From Cenococcum geophilum 1.58 (taxonomy: Eukaryota; Ascomycota; Dothideomycetes; Gloniales; Gloniaceae): DNA of 64,000 bases. Positions 11,294 to 25,629 of this stretch are shown one piece after another (position 1 is the stretch's first letter; every line of letters starts with the position of its first letter). The stretch is from positions 124,001-188,000 of the forward strand of contig KV748284.1 of assembly GCA_001692895.1 (NCBI GenBank), read 5' to 3'. Below the pieces are notes generated by a model. That model did not search any database. It saw only the letters and a list, made by a program, of their open reading frames with translations, and had not been told where the DNA came from. Both the position numbers and the translations under genes were made by a program.

Positions 11294-14200
11294 CCTATAA
11301 GAGATGGAGTAAGAAACTATAGAAACCTAAAGGTTAAGGATTTAGTAATTATAGAACTAAGAAATAGAGGCTAAACTAGGGATCTTAGTAGTAGAAGATG
11401 TTTAGGCGGACTCTATAGTAAAGTTAATAGTTTAGAGATAGAGCTTATATAAATTGCGGAAAATAAGGTTACTTCGTAAGGGATTATAAAGATAGTTAGA
11501 GTTACTATATAATAAAGGGAACTAGACTAATAGTAGAAGATATATATGTATAAAGGGATAATAGTATACTATAAGGAACAAAGGAATGTTTAATTAAAAG
11601 TTTTGCATTTTGCTATAATAACGCATACCAAATTTATAAAGACGCTAAGTATAGCGTAAGCTATTGGCTATAGAAGCCAAAATCTATAGAGTATAGAGGA
11701 ACTAACGAACTAGTTTACAGATTAGATATTAAGGATAATAAATTCGACGTAGGCGAAACATTCCGTAATAATAAGGTAATAAAAGTAGCTTACTAGGAGT
11801 ATATAGCTATTAGAAATATTATACTAAAGGTAGAGGATAATTCCACTATAAAATAGGGAATATTAGTAGGGATCGAAACCCTACTAGATATAATGTCTAT
11901 TGCTTTATAAGATGTAAGAGAAATAGGACAGCGAACTACTTCGGCACTTAATAAAGGTAAAAGGCTAAAGGCTTAAGATTCTTAAGATGAGATAAAAGAC
12001 GACTAAGATTCTTAAGACGAGATAAGGTATACCTAAGGACCTATAATAGACAGAAACCAATAGAGTAGGGTAGTAGCTTAGTTTAAAGATATATAAATAA
12101 GCTCGGGATAGAGTTTCCTATAGGCATAAGACTCTTAAGATAAGATAAGTGAGATTTAAGACTCTTAAGACAAGATAAGAACACTAAGTAAGCTTAGTTA
12201 GACTAAGGCTAGAGCAAAGCTTAAGATAGAAGTAAGCTTAGGATTAAAGAATCTAAAGGACTAAGAATTTAGAGTATAAATAAGGACACCTATAAATAAG
12301 AGGTAAGGAGCTTCTTTATAGATTAGAGAATCTGTAGTATAAATAGCAATTAGACTAGGAGACAGATATATAGACCTAGAAGATTTACCAGGAGAACGTA
12401 GTGTTTAGCCTAAAGATTAAAAAATCAATACTAAGATTAAGAAGTAGGAAAACTTTAAGAATTTAAGCGTAAGGCGCAAACCAAAAGAAACTATAGAGGA
12501 ATTTAGATAAAGAATTATTGCATAGCAAGATTAGAAACTAGATAAAAAGTCTAGTATACTAGGTCGTATAAGGGACAGAGTACCTATATAAAAAATCACT
12601 AATAGGCCTAGGACAAGTACACTAAGAGCTAAGTAGCTTATTAAACTAGAATAAGAAGAGGATCTAGGAATTCTAACTAGGTTTAAGGAATAACATATAA
12701 AGGGCTGTTATAATGCAGTAATAAGAAAATACTTCCTTATGGACGAGCCGTATATACTCTAGCAGCTATACTAAAAGTAGTATAGGTAGAGGCACAATAA
12801 TAAGTGGGAAGATTTCTATATATAGTTAGACGAGAAAGTTATTTAAGACCACCCAATTATAGAAAAGGCTATAAGTTATATTAAAGGAGCCTTAATTATA
12901 ACGTTAAAAGATTTAAAGGAGCGGTTAGAGGACTGGAAAAGCAAGAGGTAAATTATAGTACTTGTAAATAAAGTTATAATACTTAAATTAATATAAGAAA
13001 GGTTTAAACTTAAGGATAAAAATAAGCTAAGAGTTAACCTAAGATATTAAGCATATTATACATTGGTATAGATTGCGTATATAGATAATACGTGTAATAT
13101 ATATAGAGCACTAAAGGATAAGAACTAGAAGTACCTATTAAGGATATACTGGTTGTCGGATAAGGCGAAATATCGAAACGCTAAGTATATGTATAGTTGG
13201 TACCTAGTAGAAGTATAAGCTTAAGGGGACTTAATACTTTAGCTAGGAAGATTCTTTATAAAAGAATACCTAGAGAACACGTGTCTATAGTATATTAAAG
13301 ACAAAAAGTAAACTAAGTATTGGCTAAAAATAGACTAAGTATAAATAGGATCAAGCAGCTAATAGTTAGGAAAAGTAGAGGCCTATAGAACTAGAGGGAA
13401 CTAGTAGTAGAGCCTTAGACACTTAAAGGAATTTAAGGATAATACCTAAATTTATAAGTTAAGTAGTAAGATTAATAGTTCGAAGCATTAATAGATAGTG
13501 AAGCAATAAGGAACCACATCTCGCTAGCAGTAGTTAAAAGAATAGGGTTACTATATAGGAAAAAGGAGCACTCTTACCTATTAGTGACAATTTTAGGAGA
13601 TCTAATAGCCTATAGAGGAGATATTATTAATCTTAAAACAGGACCTATTTAGCTAATTATTAAAGGGAGATAAATTGAGATATCTTTTAATATATTACTA
13701 TTAGGGAATAATAAGGCAGTATTAGGAATGCCTTAGTTATAGGAATACAACCTAAGAATTAATTAGGTTATAGGTTAAGTTAATATTAGAAATACTTAAC
13801 GCTATAAGATATAATAATAAGCTAAGTTAGTATAGTACTAAGTAGAAGCGACCTATAAAGAAATAGAAAAAGGACTAAGTTATATACTAAAGAGATACTA
13901 TAAGTATAGTAAGAAACTATAGTTACCAGAAAGTAAGAAGCTATTAGAGTATATAGTATAGGACTATAAAATAGAATTAGAACTAGGAATAAGTCTAAGG
14001 TTCTTTTTAATCTATAAGCTTACTAAAGAAGAAGGTAGAGTACTAAAAGAGTTTATCTAGGAAAATTTATAAAAAGGATATATTAGACCATCGCAGTCAT
14101 TAGCGGGTTATCTAGTACTGTTTATACTAAAGAAAAATGGCAAACTACGGCTATATATCAACTATAGATAGTTAAATAGCATTACTAGAAAAGATAGGTA

Positions 14201-17200
14201 TCCTTTACCCTTAATTAGCGAAATCTAAGATAGGATAGGTAACGCGCAAATCTTTATAAAGATAGATCTAAGGTAGGCGTACTATTAGATTAGAATTAAG
14301 GAAGGCGATAAATAAAAGGCAGCCTTTAGGTTAAAGAAAGGACTATATAAACCATTAGTTATATAATTTGGGCTTATAAATATACTAGCAATATTCTAAA
14401 AGCGTATTAATAATATATTAGGAGAATACTTAGATAAATTTATTATAGTATATCTTAACGATATTATTATCTACTTAATAACTAAGGAAGAATACGGAGA
14501 ATACGTTAAATAGGTTTTAAGGAGACTATAAGAAGAATAAATGTTAGTAGTAATTAAGAAATGTAAGTTCTTTACTAGGAAGACTAATTTCGTTAGATTT
14601 ATTATTAAACTAGGCTAACTTAATATAGATTTAAAGAAAATTAAGGCTATAGTAAATTAGCAAGAACTAAAAAACGTTATATAATTAAGATTGTTTCTAG
14701 GGTTTTGCAATTACTATAGAAGGTTTATAGCATAATAGTTAAAGGATATTAAGCCATTTACGCGATTAACAAAGAAAGAAGAACTATATGCATATAGAGA
14801 GGAATAGTAGAAATTATTTAAAGAAGTTAAAAAATTGTTTACCTAGGAGCCAGTTTTTAAAATCTATTAACTAGGACTAGAGATAGTTATAAAAACGAAT
14901 ATATTAGACTTTATACTAGGGGAATACTTTATATAAAGATATTAAGATAGATGGTACCTAGTAGCATACTATAGTTAGAAGATAACACTACTAAAGTTAA
15001 ACTATAATATCTATAACAAGGAGTTATTAGGTATAGTTACAGTATTAAAGGAATAGAGAGCATTCTTATAAGGTATAGAGAAACTATTTATAGTTAAGAT
15101 AGATTATAAGAACCTAATAGGATTCCTAATAATAAAGGAACTTAACTAAAAATAGGTTAGATAGGTAGAGATACTTACAGAATACTATTTTAAGATTTAG
15201 TATATTAAGGGTACAGATAATACATAAGTAGATGCTCTAAGTTAAAAGGCTAAACTATAAAATAATAAAAAGCTATTAAGGGCTTTACTGCGAAAAGATA
15301 TAGACGGATTAATTAGGTTTAATTATCTAAAAATTATAGCAACTTAAGAGGAACTAAAAAGGGTTTATAAGTTACCGAAAAGCTTTTAGATATAAAGAAT
15401 TCTAGAAGTATAGCTAGAAGATTTATAGACGGATATATACAAAAATTAAGAAGTAAAGTATATCCTAAGAAGCATAGTAGAGTAATTTATAAAAGAATTT
15501 TATAAAGAATTAACTTAAGGACATAATAGAGCTATGGGCCTAGTGTTAAGACTTTAGGAGGAGTATATTATTAATAGAATCTAGGGCTTAGCATAAAAAG
15601 TTACTAAAGAATATCTAGATTGCTAGAGAAATAAACTAATAAGGTATAAGCTATATAGAGGGCTACAACCTATTAAAATACTAGAAAGACTATAGGAGAT
15701 TATATTATAAAACTTTATTATTAAGTTACTAAAGTTAAGAGATCTTATTACTAGATAAGACTATAACACAATCTTAGTAATAGTGGATAAGCTTATAAAG
15801 TAGGGATACTTTATAGCATATATAGAAGAAATATTAGTAGAAGATATTGCTAGAATCTATATTAAAGAAGTATTTGTAAAATATAGAGTATTAAGCAAGA
15901 TTATATTAGATAGAGATTTAAGATTTATAGTAGTATTCTAGGAGGTATTCTTAGCGGAATAAGGAGTTAAAGCAGTAACTTTTACCGTATATTATCTGCA
16001 GATAGATGGTTAAACGGAAAGACTAAATTAGATACTAGAGTAGTATCTAAAATACTATATTAATTACGCACAGAATAATTAGGTATTATTATTACTAGTT
16101 ATATAGTTTTTATATAATATAATACCTTAAAAAGGAATAGGTATATTACTATTTAAGGCAAATTACGGATATAAGCTAAGGATATTATTATTACTATAGC
16201 AAGTAAAGAAAACGAGTAGTATAGCTAAAGAAAGAATAAAGATATTAATAAATCTTTATATAAACCTTATAGAATTAATAAAGAAAGTATAAAAGAGAAT
16301 AAAAAAGTACTATAATGCTAAGAGATTTAAGGGACTAGATCTTAAGGAGGGAGATAAAGTATAACTATTATATAAAAATTTTAAGAGTTAACAACTAAGC
16401 AAGAAGTTAAACTATGTTAGACTAGGACCTTTTAAAATTATATAAAAGATTTTACCAGTTATATTTAAGTTAAACTTACTAGCTAAAATAAAAATCTACC
16501 CTATATAGTATATTATAATGCTAGAGCTAGTATATAGGAATATTAAGCTACTAGTTTATAAAGCAGACACGTATAAAGGATAAAAATAAATAAATAGTAA
16601 GTTTTAAAGATTATTAGTCGCGAGGATATTAACAATAAGATATAGTACGAGGTTAAGTAGATAAGCTATACTAAGACTACCTAAAAGCTACTAGAAAATT
16701 TAAAGAATGCTATAGAAAAGGTATAAGAGTATTAGAAGAGATTAGGTTAGGTAGTATTAATAAAAAAAGATTGCTAAAAAATAAGTTACCTAAGGGGGAC
16801 CTAAGAGAAGCAGTTGCCGAACTACTTAAATCTATTTCCTTTTTAGCTAGAAAAAAATCCGTTTTTTTATTACTAAGTTCCTATAAACCCTATTCTATAA
16901 GTTTCTACTCCTTAAAATAAACCTTTTTATAAACCTTTTTAAGACGGAGTAAGCGAGTAAATGCCGCGATATAGGTATCTAAGGCCTTCTATTTCGTATC
17001 CTAAGAACGTTTTAACTTAGCGAGGGCTTAAGATAGTTTACTATCTAGCTATATAGTAGCAGATTAAATACAAAACCTTAAGATAAATTAATTAGGGAAC
17101 TAGATAACTATTAAGAGTAATAAGTCGCGTATATTTGGTATTAGAGGTAGAGTAAACGTTATAGGACAAATAAATATTCGCTTTAGTGCACTCTAAATAA

Positions 17201-17469
17201 GAGGACGGTTATTGCGAAGATAGGTTCGCCAACGTAATATAAACTAACCCCTCTTTTAAGCAGCGAAAATATAGAGACGGTATAATCTCACTAAGAGATA
17301 ATATTGGAGTAATAGTGCGATTACGACGTTGGACGTATAAAGAAGAAATTGCTTTAGGTATAATAAGTAATAATATTAACTAAATTAATTAGACGGATAT
17401 TATACCTCTAATAAACAACTTAGAGATATTAGGAATCTTTAAGGACGAAGATAAAGAAGAGGGAGATAG

Positions 17470-17892
17470 TATTATGGACGCTTTAAGTATAATATTACAA
17501 CTACTTAGAGAAGAGTTAAAAAAAGCTAGTTAGTTAACTTAAGCACGGTTTAGAATAAAGCCGATAGAACTATATAATAAGGAATAGTAATTAAGGTTAT
17601 ATAATATACTATATATAAAATAAAAGGAATAGGAGGAACTTACGTACCTTATATATAAGACGTATATTATATATAAGAAGGATTTTATAGAAGTACGGTT
17701 ATATATTTAAGGACCCTTAGTCCCTACCTAGATAGTTTCTTCCTTATAGTAATTCTTAGAATATAATTAAAGTTAATCTATTAGGCAACTACTCCACCAG
17801 TTATTATTACGTTATTAACTTTAACTTATATTACCTACACACCTAGCCTAATAACGAGCCTATTATAGTACTTACTATAAGGTTCTGTTATA
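17470..17892 (+). repeat. 3' LTR of A1
   Basis: This is the direct-repeat partner of 3965-4387, preceded by a purine-rich tract (about 17455-17468) and followed by the CCTAA duplication. Beyond it, about 50 bp of element E (17898-17947) separates it from Copia C1. Confidence 0.85.
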
Positions 17893-17947
17893 CCTAACTT
17901 TAATATAGTTCCTATTAATAATAATAATACCTATAAATATCTAAATA

Positions 17948-18162
17948 TATATAATTACAGCACCTGGTGTACGAACGCGTAAATACGCGTTCGTGTACCA
18001 ACTACCTACGTGCTGACTAATTAGGGGGGAGGCGCGTTAGTATATAGACCACGTAGTCTACCTCAATAGAATCGACAGTCACCATCCAAACAAGCATACG
18101 ATACTACATGTATTTCGTGCCCGTAGATACAACTCACTTATGCTATTAAGTTAGTACAAACA
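17948..18162 (+). repeat. 5' LTR of C1, with internal hairpin
   Basis: This 215-bp LTR contains the inverted repeat CGAACGCGT/ACGCGTTCG (about 17970-17992), which could fold in RNA or single-stranded DNA. Its partner is 24024-24238. Confidence 0.85.
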
Positions 18163-21100
18163 CTGATTAGTGAGCGCGCACAGATTAGCAATTACTTAAT
18201 ACCTCCCCCCAAGCGATATACACGACAGCAACTACCCGTTTAGACTCCTAGTACGATCTACTAGAAGGTCGGAAGTCGGGGATTACGGACTTATCTCTAA
18301 CTCTGTATACTTATTTAAGTCTTAGTACGGTTTACTAGAAGTTATAGACGCGAATATAGACCTATACGGAACCCCTATCCTTAACCCCCTTAAACCTTAA
18401 ACCTCTTTAGACCTTTTACGGAAACCCCCTACCCTTCTACAAACCATTATAGACCCGTTAATTAATTTTACGGACTGTTACAAGACCTCCTCCACCCGTT
18501 ATAAGCTGCTACCACCCGCTACGCACCATACTACACTATAGTATGGCAGATATTAGCAAGCAAGTTAGCGAAGGTCAAAAGAAGTGAAGATAAGGCGTCG
18601 ACGTTACGTCTATAAACGACGTTAACGACTATATTAGCTTTAAAATCCTTAAATACAGACACTTTAAGCTTATAAATAACGACCTATAGGAGTAATATAA
18701 GGAAGACTTTGCGGACTTTACGGAAGCTATTTTTAAGGCTTGCAACCCTACTGCTATCCGTAACCTACGAACCCTTTTACATTACTAAGGTGTATAGGTT
18801 AAAAGGGACAAATAAGTTACTATTATACGGTCTCTATACGACACACTATATAAGGAGGACCAAACGGAATAGACTAAAGAGTAGATCTTAGATTATATTA
18901 AAACCAGTAACCTCTTTGCCTCCTTTAAACTTAATAGAATCTCTAGCCTTATAGCTAACCCATTTAACCGAATTCGTTCTATAAACCTAAGTAGTATTAG
19001 AATTAATCTTACTGGCTAAAGTATACCCAATACTTAAGTTACGGACTATAATACCCCCGTAACCCAAATTACGGACTGTAATACCCCTATAAACCAAAAT
19101 ACGGACCAAATTACCCCCATTATTTAAGTTATAAATCCGCAAGCCATATATCCGCAAGCTATAGATCTACAAGTTATAGATCCGCAACCCACCTAAGTAA
19201 AGACCTACGGTAAGGAGCTAGCTAACCTAGCTAAGCTCTATACCGACGAATCCAAGTACAGCGGCGAAAATGATAACTTTAACTTTAAACTCACTATCTT
19301 TACGGACCTCTGTCGGAAGGCTAATATTCCTAAATAGGAATTCAGCTAAGCCTACTCCACTATACTACGCGGCCTAGCACTTAACCACTACTACACTAAC
19401 CTTAAAAGCAACCCCCTTAGTATTCCCTTTAATAAGCTATATAAAGCTACGCGTAACTACTTTAAAGGACTAGAATATAAGTGTAATATTCTTACCTAAT
19501 GGAATATAACCAAGCTACGGACCGTAATTAACAAAAACACTGAAAAATCGACTATAGAGTGCCTGTAAATTCTTATTAAAGACCTTCGGCACCTATAGCA
19601 CGGCCTTAATACTAAGCTTCGAATAGACAACTTCTTATATAATAAACTTATTACAGCCTGCTAGGAAGTAGAGCCCTATAAGTACGCCTACTACAAGCCT
19701 ATAGATACCTTAACTGGCCTCATTAATAACCTACGCTCCTCTATTATAACGTATAAAGTCTTAAACCCACTAGGCAGCACTTAAGCCTTTATTGCGGATA
19801 TTTAATATCCGTAAATAGACTTAGACATCTACTTTACGGACCGCCGCTACCGCTAGCAGCACCTGTACCGACCAAGTCCCACCTATAACCCCCGTAGCAA
19901 CCCCCGTACAAAAACATACCCCCGCAGATAAACCAGCCAGAAGTGCTTCGTGTGCGGTAAGGAAGGATGTTGGTCTATAAGGCATACCCAGGAAGAACGT
20001 AATAAGTCTAGGAAAAGACTTAATAGCCGTATTAACCAGTTCATTTTGGAATATAAAGGAGAGGAAGCAGAAGAGCCCCCTAATAAGTCAATAGAAGCCC
20101 TTATAATTAACTTTAACTTAGACGCTTAGGAATAAGAGACCTTAAAGACATTCCTAACCACTTTCGGACCTTTTATAGACAGCTAAGCCTTTAATATTAC
20201 GACCGTATTAGCCGACCGTTCCTTTATACACTCAGTTACGCCCAAAAACTATTCCACAAGTACCCCCGTTACGGATGTTATAGATTACGAGCAGGACCTA
20301 TTTGCATATATCACTACAGAACGCTATACCCCTAAGGAATTCTACGGTGTTATAATCGACATAGGTGCCTTTAAGAAGTCTACCGTAGGCTACGGATAAT
20401 ACCTTATATATAGGACCACCACAAATAATAATACGGACATTAATATTACGCAAACTAGGGCCGTAAACGTCTAATTCGGCATCAGCTCAACCGCATTAAT
20501 TAGATTAGTTAAAGTTAAGACTCTAATTAGCCTAGTTAACTTCCACGTAGTAAAAGCGGACACCCCCTTCCTACTCTATCTTATAGATATAGACAGGTTA
20601 TAGGTATACTATAATAATATTACGGACACCCTAATTAGCCCTATAACTGCCCTAGGAAGCAAGCATATTACCCTACCAATTACACGACGATTTGGACACC
20701 TATTCCTTATATAGGGAGAGACTTTACAGACCTACATTTAGGAATCTTTTAACTATAACCCGTGCTACCTTACTAGTATAGAGATCTACCGCCTACACCG
20801 CCGTTTCGGCTACCCGTTAGCCGAAAAGCTATATAGAGTCCTTAAACGCTCTAAACATGACGACGTTAATAGAAAGGCAATTAACTACCTAACTAAATAC
20901 TGCTCCTTCTGCTAGAAATACGGACGTTCCCCAGGCCAATTTAAGTTCACCCTTTATAAGGACCTTGACTTTAACCACTTAGTGTACGTAGACATTATAT
21001 ATATTAACGGCAGTCTAGTATTACATATAATTGACGAGGTAACCCGCTATTAAGCCGCCTATTAGTTATAAAATATATCCGTAAAATATACTTAGGATAT

Positions 21101-24023
21101 TTTACGGACCTGCTGGATTAATATATACGTTGGACCTCCGTAGTATATCACCCACAACGCCAGTAGGAACTTTATTAGCAAGGAATTCTAGTAGTATGCT
21201 ATAGCTATGGCTATATCAATAAAAGCTGTTTTAGTTAAGGCGCACTAGTCCGTTAGGCTTATTAAGCGAGCTTATCTAGCCTTATAGAGAGCTTACCAGA
21301 TTATTACGGACGAGTATAAGGACATCTAAAAGGAACTAGCTTTACAGATGGCCGTAAAAGCTATTAATAACACCACTGGCCCTAACGGACTAGTACCTAC
21401 CCTCTTAGTTTACGGAGCCTACCTAAGGATAAGCAACCTAGGCCCTCCTGCCCCATCTATTACAAAATAAGCAGCTATAATATGGAAGGCAATAACTAAA
21501 ATAGTCAAGCTACAGGCCAAGCAAGCTATTAATAACGCCCTATACTACCGCAACGGACCTAATATAACCCCAGTATACAACCTCCCGCTTAACTCTGAAG
21601 TCCTTGTATAGTATAAAAGCGGCAGTTAAAATGGACCTTATTATCTACTAGCCGTAGAAAACGAGACGTGCTGCGTATAGCTTCCTAGTAGGCTAACCAG
21701 CTTCAGAAGCACGTCCGTAAAACCCTACTTTTGGCCCAAAAACACCTATGACGTTAAACCAGACAAACTAGAAGCATCCGTCAAACTAGACAAACCGGAA
21801 GTACCTGCTGAATTAGACAAACTGGAAGCACCCTTACCTACCCCAGAAGTCCCCTAGAAACCTACTAAACCTACTAAACCTACCATAAAGCGTGGTTAAG
21901 GACGCCCCTGAAAGCACCCTATAACTAAGAATACTATAATAGAAAATTACCTAACCTCCGCAGGAATATCCACAAGGCAATCTCCGCCTGTAGATATATC
22001 AGTTCTAGTACAGGAAACCCCATTTACGGACTTATAACATAAAGAGATTAACGGACTACTTAAAAAGGGTGTCTTTGCGGTTATAATAGAGAAAGATATC
22101 CTGCAAGGTATCTATATATTTAACTTACGCTTTATTAACAAGATTAAGCACCCTAGTACTAATAAAGCCTTTAAGAAATTAAGGCTTGTTATACAAGCTT
22201 ATAACAATAAGGAAAAGGACTTAGTCCTTATGTAATCGCCTATAATTTAACAAGTCAGCTAATGAATTATACTTGCACTTGCGCTAGGACTACAGCAAAC
22301 TAAACCTATAGCCCTATACTTACGGGATATCTTATAAGCCTATATACAGTCTAATATCTACCTAAGTAGGGACATCTTTATATGACTACCCCGTGAGCTT
22401 AACCTATAACTAGAAATAATTTTATGGGTTATAAAACCTCTTTACGGAGTACCAGAAGCTAGAAACTACTAGTTTAAGATATACTACCAGTACTATATTA
22501 GTAAACTCAAAATAGAATAGTCGACCTACAACCCCTACCTCCTATATAGCCCATTAAACGGCCTTAGTATTATTAGACTCTAAATAGACGATACCCTATT
22601 TCTAGTAGACTAGACCTTTACGGACGCTAAAGAAACTAAACTATAAAAGGCTAAGTTCTTAGTAAAGCCGTAAGAGTAGTTAACTAAGTAGAATCTAATT
22701 AAGTTTAATAGAGGCCTAATTATATAAAAGGGCAACCTAATTAAGCTAACTTAGGAACGCCAAGCTTAAAACCTAAAGCCTATTACAGTAAAGCCTATGG
22801 ACCTTACTAGCTCCTATAAAGAGACCCGCAAAACCGTAAATATAAAGGACTAATACATTGTATAGCGTGCAAGAGGCGCCTATATTGCCATAGTCTGTTA
22901 ACCCAAATCTGCCTATAATTTATCCTTTACGGCCTAGGTAGTAGATCTATAAGAAGAAAATATTAAGCAGCTTAATAAGCGCATTTAGTAGCAAATTAAT
23001 AATGCAGTAAGGGGACTTACTTTCGTACTACTAGACCTAAGTTCCCTTAGCTTACTGGCATTTACGGACGCCTCCTTTGCCAATAATAGGGACCTATTAT
23101 CGCAAATCGGCTTTGTAATTATACTTACGGACCGTAATTAGGACGCAAATATACTGTACTAGTCTTTAATTAAGTGTAAATAAGTAACCCGCAGTGTACT
23201 AGCCTCTAAACTATATACACTAGCTTATAGCTTTAATATAGCAGCTGTAATTAAATTAACGGTTTAGAAGATTCTATAACTAGAGCAGTTACCCCTGGTT
23301 TTATACATTGATTTAAAGTCCCTCTATAACTGCCTAGTTAAACTAGGTACAATATAAGAGAAGAGGCTTATAGTTAACCTAATGTGCTTACATTAGGCCT
23401 ACGAACGACGTGAAATTGCGGAGGTTAAATAGATTAGCGGCGGAAATAACCTAGTAGACGCTATGACTAAGGCAAAGCCGTGTTAAGCCTTTAAAATCCT
23501 AATTAATATGAACAAGCTTAACCTAAAAGTTATAGAATGGGTAGAACGGGACTAACGGAGTACCTACGGTACGCCTACGGCCCGTTAGAAGGCCGTACGG
23601 CTTATTATACGGCCTATTCTACGGACTGTAAGCTATTAAGTAGAAAACGGTGGAAAGCTACAATGGAACTTGGTGGACTCACGTGACCTGCCAAATTCTG
23701 CCATATTCTGCCATAGTAGTCAAATCCACCAATCACAATTTTCCATACCGGGCACGGAAAATCGCTATTGGCTCGCTTAGCACTAGCGTCTTAGCGGCCC
23801 TTAAGATCTAACTTACGGCTCGTCTACTGCCCGTTAAAAGGCCGTACGGTTCATTTTACGGACCGTAAGCAGGACTTACGGCCAGCTTGGGGCACCGTTT
23901 AGAAGGCAGCCCAGAAGGCACCTCGGGAGGAGTTTCCTATATATTTTCTTATGTGTTTTATAGTTCTATTGAGGCAATTACGGAGGCTGTACACAAGTGG
24001 TTTCATTTTCCAAGTACCGCCAG

Positions 24024-24238
24024 TGTATAATTACAGCACCTGGTGTACGAACGCGTAAATACGCGTTCGTGCACTAACCACCTACGTGCTAACTAATTAG
24101 GGGGGAGGCGCGTCAGTATATAGACCACGTAGTCTACCTCAATAGAATCGACAGTCACCATCCAAACAAGCATACGATACTACATGTATTTCGTGCCCGT
24201 GGATACGACTCACTCGTGCTATTAAGTTAGTACGAACA
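24024..24238 (+). repeat. 3' LTR of C1
   Basis: This starts TGTATAATTACAGC and ends at the AACA terminus next to AAATA. Its differences from the 5' LTR are all transitions. Confidence 0.85.
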
Positions 24239-24243
24239 AAATA

Positions 24244-24920
24244 TATTAGATTATATTAATATAAGCGATCCTTATATAATATTTAAGCTCTTCTTTATAG
24301 ATAAGCTCTTAAATAGGCTAGTAGAGTTTATAAATAGAAACGTAGAGCTTTATCTAACTTTCCTAAAGCATTAGCTAAAGAACTCCCCCTAGGTATAAAA
24401 ACTAATATATAAAAAGAAGCTCCTTACATACTTAGCTGTTTTACTTTATATAGGGATTTATAGTGAACTATTAATAAAGAACTACTAGAATAGCTCCTTA
24501 AGCAATAGGCCTATATATAGCGTTAGGGAGTTTATAGGCTGCAACCGCTAGCAGTAGATTAATCGCTACTTTTACTATACTAAACCTAAAGAATAAGATA
24601 AAGAGCCTTTCTAGAACACCTTTTAGTAAGTAGAGAACCTTAATAAATACCTATGGCTTTACTACTAGAAGCTTTATAAGCTTAGAATTTACCTTACCAT
24701 TAATAAATTAATTAAACGGTTTACTAGTCGCGTAAGTAAGATTATAAATATTCCATCTAAACCTATACCTAAGGGCTTTAAGATATAGATACTAGGCAAT
24801 TAAGGCTATATTCTTAATTAAATGTTTTATATAAAAGGTACTAGTAAAGGCCTATATAATTTAGATACGTCTTTTATTAAAGATAGTTTTATAAAGACAG
24901 AAGTAGTAGTACTTAACTTA
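24244..24920 (+). pseudogene. piggyBac-type transposase relic, N-terminal half (left arm of E)
   Basis: Read forward, this codes for the start of the DDE_Tnp_1_7 fold: a FKLFF-type entry segment, the CNRWQQINRYF-like block near 24540-24570, the VDE-type strand region near 24690, and the INIPSKPIPKGFK stretch near 24750-24785 followed by an ILGNQGYIL strand. These are the conserved blocks of fungal piggyBac-derived transposases (cut-and-paste DDE enzymes). In-frame stops, mostly TAG/TAA in place of CAG/CAA/TGG-type codons, are spread along it, as expected from RIP, so it is dead. The frame is then interrupted at a TA by element G and resumes at 27568. The right arm holds the same gene inverted (39487-40100). 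Confidence 0.75.
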
Positions 24921-25020
24921 CGTCAGGAAAAAATTTACCAGCATTTTTGCAGCATTTGGCAGCATTTGGCGGCCAAATGCGCATTCCGCGCACTACAACG
25001 TGTAGCGTATGGTATCGACT

Positions 25021-25240
25021 AAGGTGCGGCATACTGCCGTATTCAATAATGCGGTGCGGCATACTGCTGTATTTAATAATGCGATGCAGCATACTGCCGC
25101 ATACTGCTGTATTCAACAACACGGTGCAGCTAACTGCTATATTCAATAATGCGGTGCAGCTAACTGCTGTATTTAACAATATAGTGCAGCATACTGCCGT
25201 ATTTAACAATGCAGTGCAGCTAATTGCGCATTTTGCACTT
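25021..25240. repeat. Tandem array of an about 30-bp unit in G
   Basis: About seven copies of a unit like GCGGTGCAGCTAACTGC followed by TGTATTTAACAAT lie head to tail with no spacers. Copies differ mainly at C/T positions. Confidence 0.75.
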
Positions 25241-25257
25241 AATGCGCAATTAATATA

Positions 25258-25345
25258 TAATGCCCTCCTCGTGCATTCTGCCCTCCTCGTGCATTCTACC
25301 CTCCTCGTGCATTCTGTATATAATGCCCTCCTCGCGCATTCTATA
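25258..25345. repeat. About 17-bp tandem array in G
   Basis: Four to five copies of CCTCCTCGTGCATTCTG-like units are present, two of them separated by a TATATAATG insert. Confidence 0.65.
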
Positions 25346-25447
25346 TATCTTGCTCTTCCTACGCACTTAATTGTATTTGCTTGGTTTATATAGTTGGTAC
25401 AAAATTATATTATTTTAGATAATTTAATATATAGCGACGGTTCTCTT

Positions 25448-25590
25448 CTACCTGCCTACCTACCGACCTACCTGCCTGCCTGCCTGCCTGCCTACCTGCC
25501 TACCTGCCTGTCTGTCTGTCTGTCTATACCTACCCATCTATGCCTACCTATCTGTGCCTACCTGTCTGTGCCTACTTGTCTATGTCACCT
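25448..25590. repeat. CCTG/CCTA tetranucleotide microsatellite in G
   Basis: An imperfect run of CCTG, CCTA and TCTG tetramers is interrupted by single variants and becomes more degenerate toward 25590. It is followed by a short GATC run (GATCGATCGATCG near 25597). Confidence 0.8.
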
Positions 25591-25629
25591 TGATTCGATC
25601 GATCGATCGAATCGTTTATCGTGTTCGCT

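Larger units (their letters stand above)
3965..17892 (+). mobile_element. Gypsy-family LTR retrotransposon A1 (fossil, interrupted by element B)
   Basis: This is a Ty3/Gypsy-type element with LTRs of about 0.42 kb at both ends, flanked by the 5-bp duplication CCTAA (3960-3964 and 17893-17897). Domain relics in order are Gag with a CCHC knuckle (about 11440-11490), reverse transcriptase (about 14040-14620), RNase H (about 14860-15260) and integrase (about 15480-16300), followed by about 1.1 kb of unexplained sequence before the 3' LTR. It is thoroughly broken, with stops throughout and a strong RIP signature. It inserted into the left arm of element E and was later split by element B. The net length without B is about 7.9 kb. 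A second copy of the family lies at 28079-36383. Confidence 0.85.
17948..24238 (+). mobile_element. Copia-family LTR retrotransposon C1 (fossil)
   Basis: This is a Ty1/Copia-type element with 215-bp LTRs and the exact target duplication AAATA (17943-17947 and 24239-24243). Domain relics in order are Gag with a CCHC-type knuckle (about 19930-19990), protease/integrase (about 20300-21450), reverse transcriptase with the Copia-type catalytic region (about 22040-22680) and RNase H (about 23030-23500). About 500 bp of non-coding sequence follows before the 3' LTR. Integrase preceding reverse transcriptase identifies Copia. It is broken by many stops, but its LTRs differ at only about ten sites, making it the best-preserved LTR element here. 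It inserted into the left arm of element E. A sister copy lies at 55693-62837. Confidence 0.85.

Noticed and set aside
25021-25240. Regular 30-bp repeats resembling a CRISPR array
   Set aside because: The units are directly tandem with no unique spacers, in a eukaryotic transposon.
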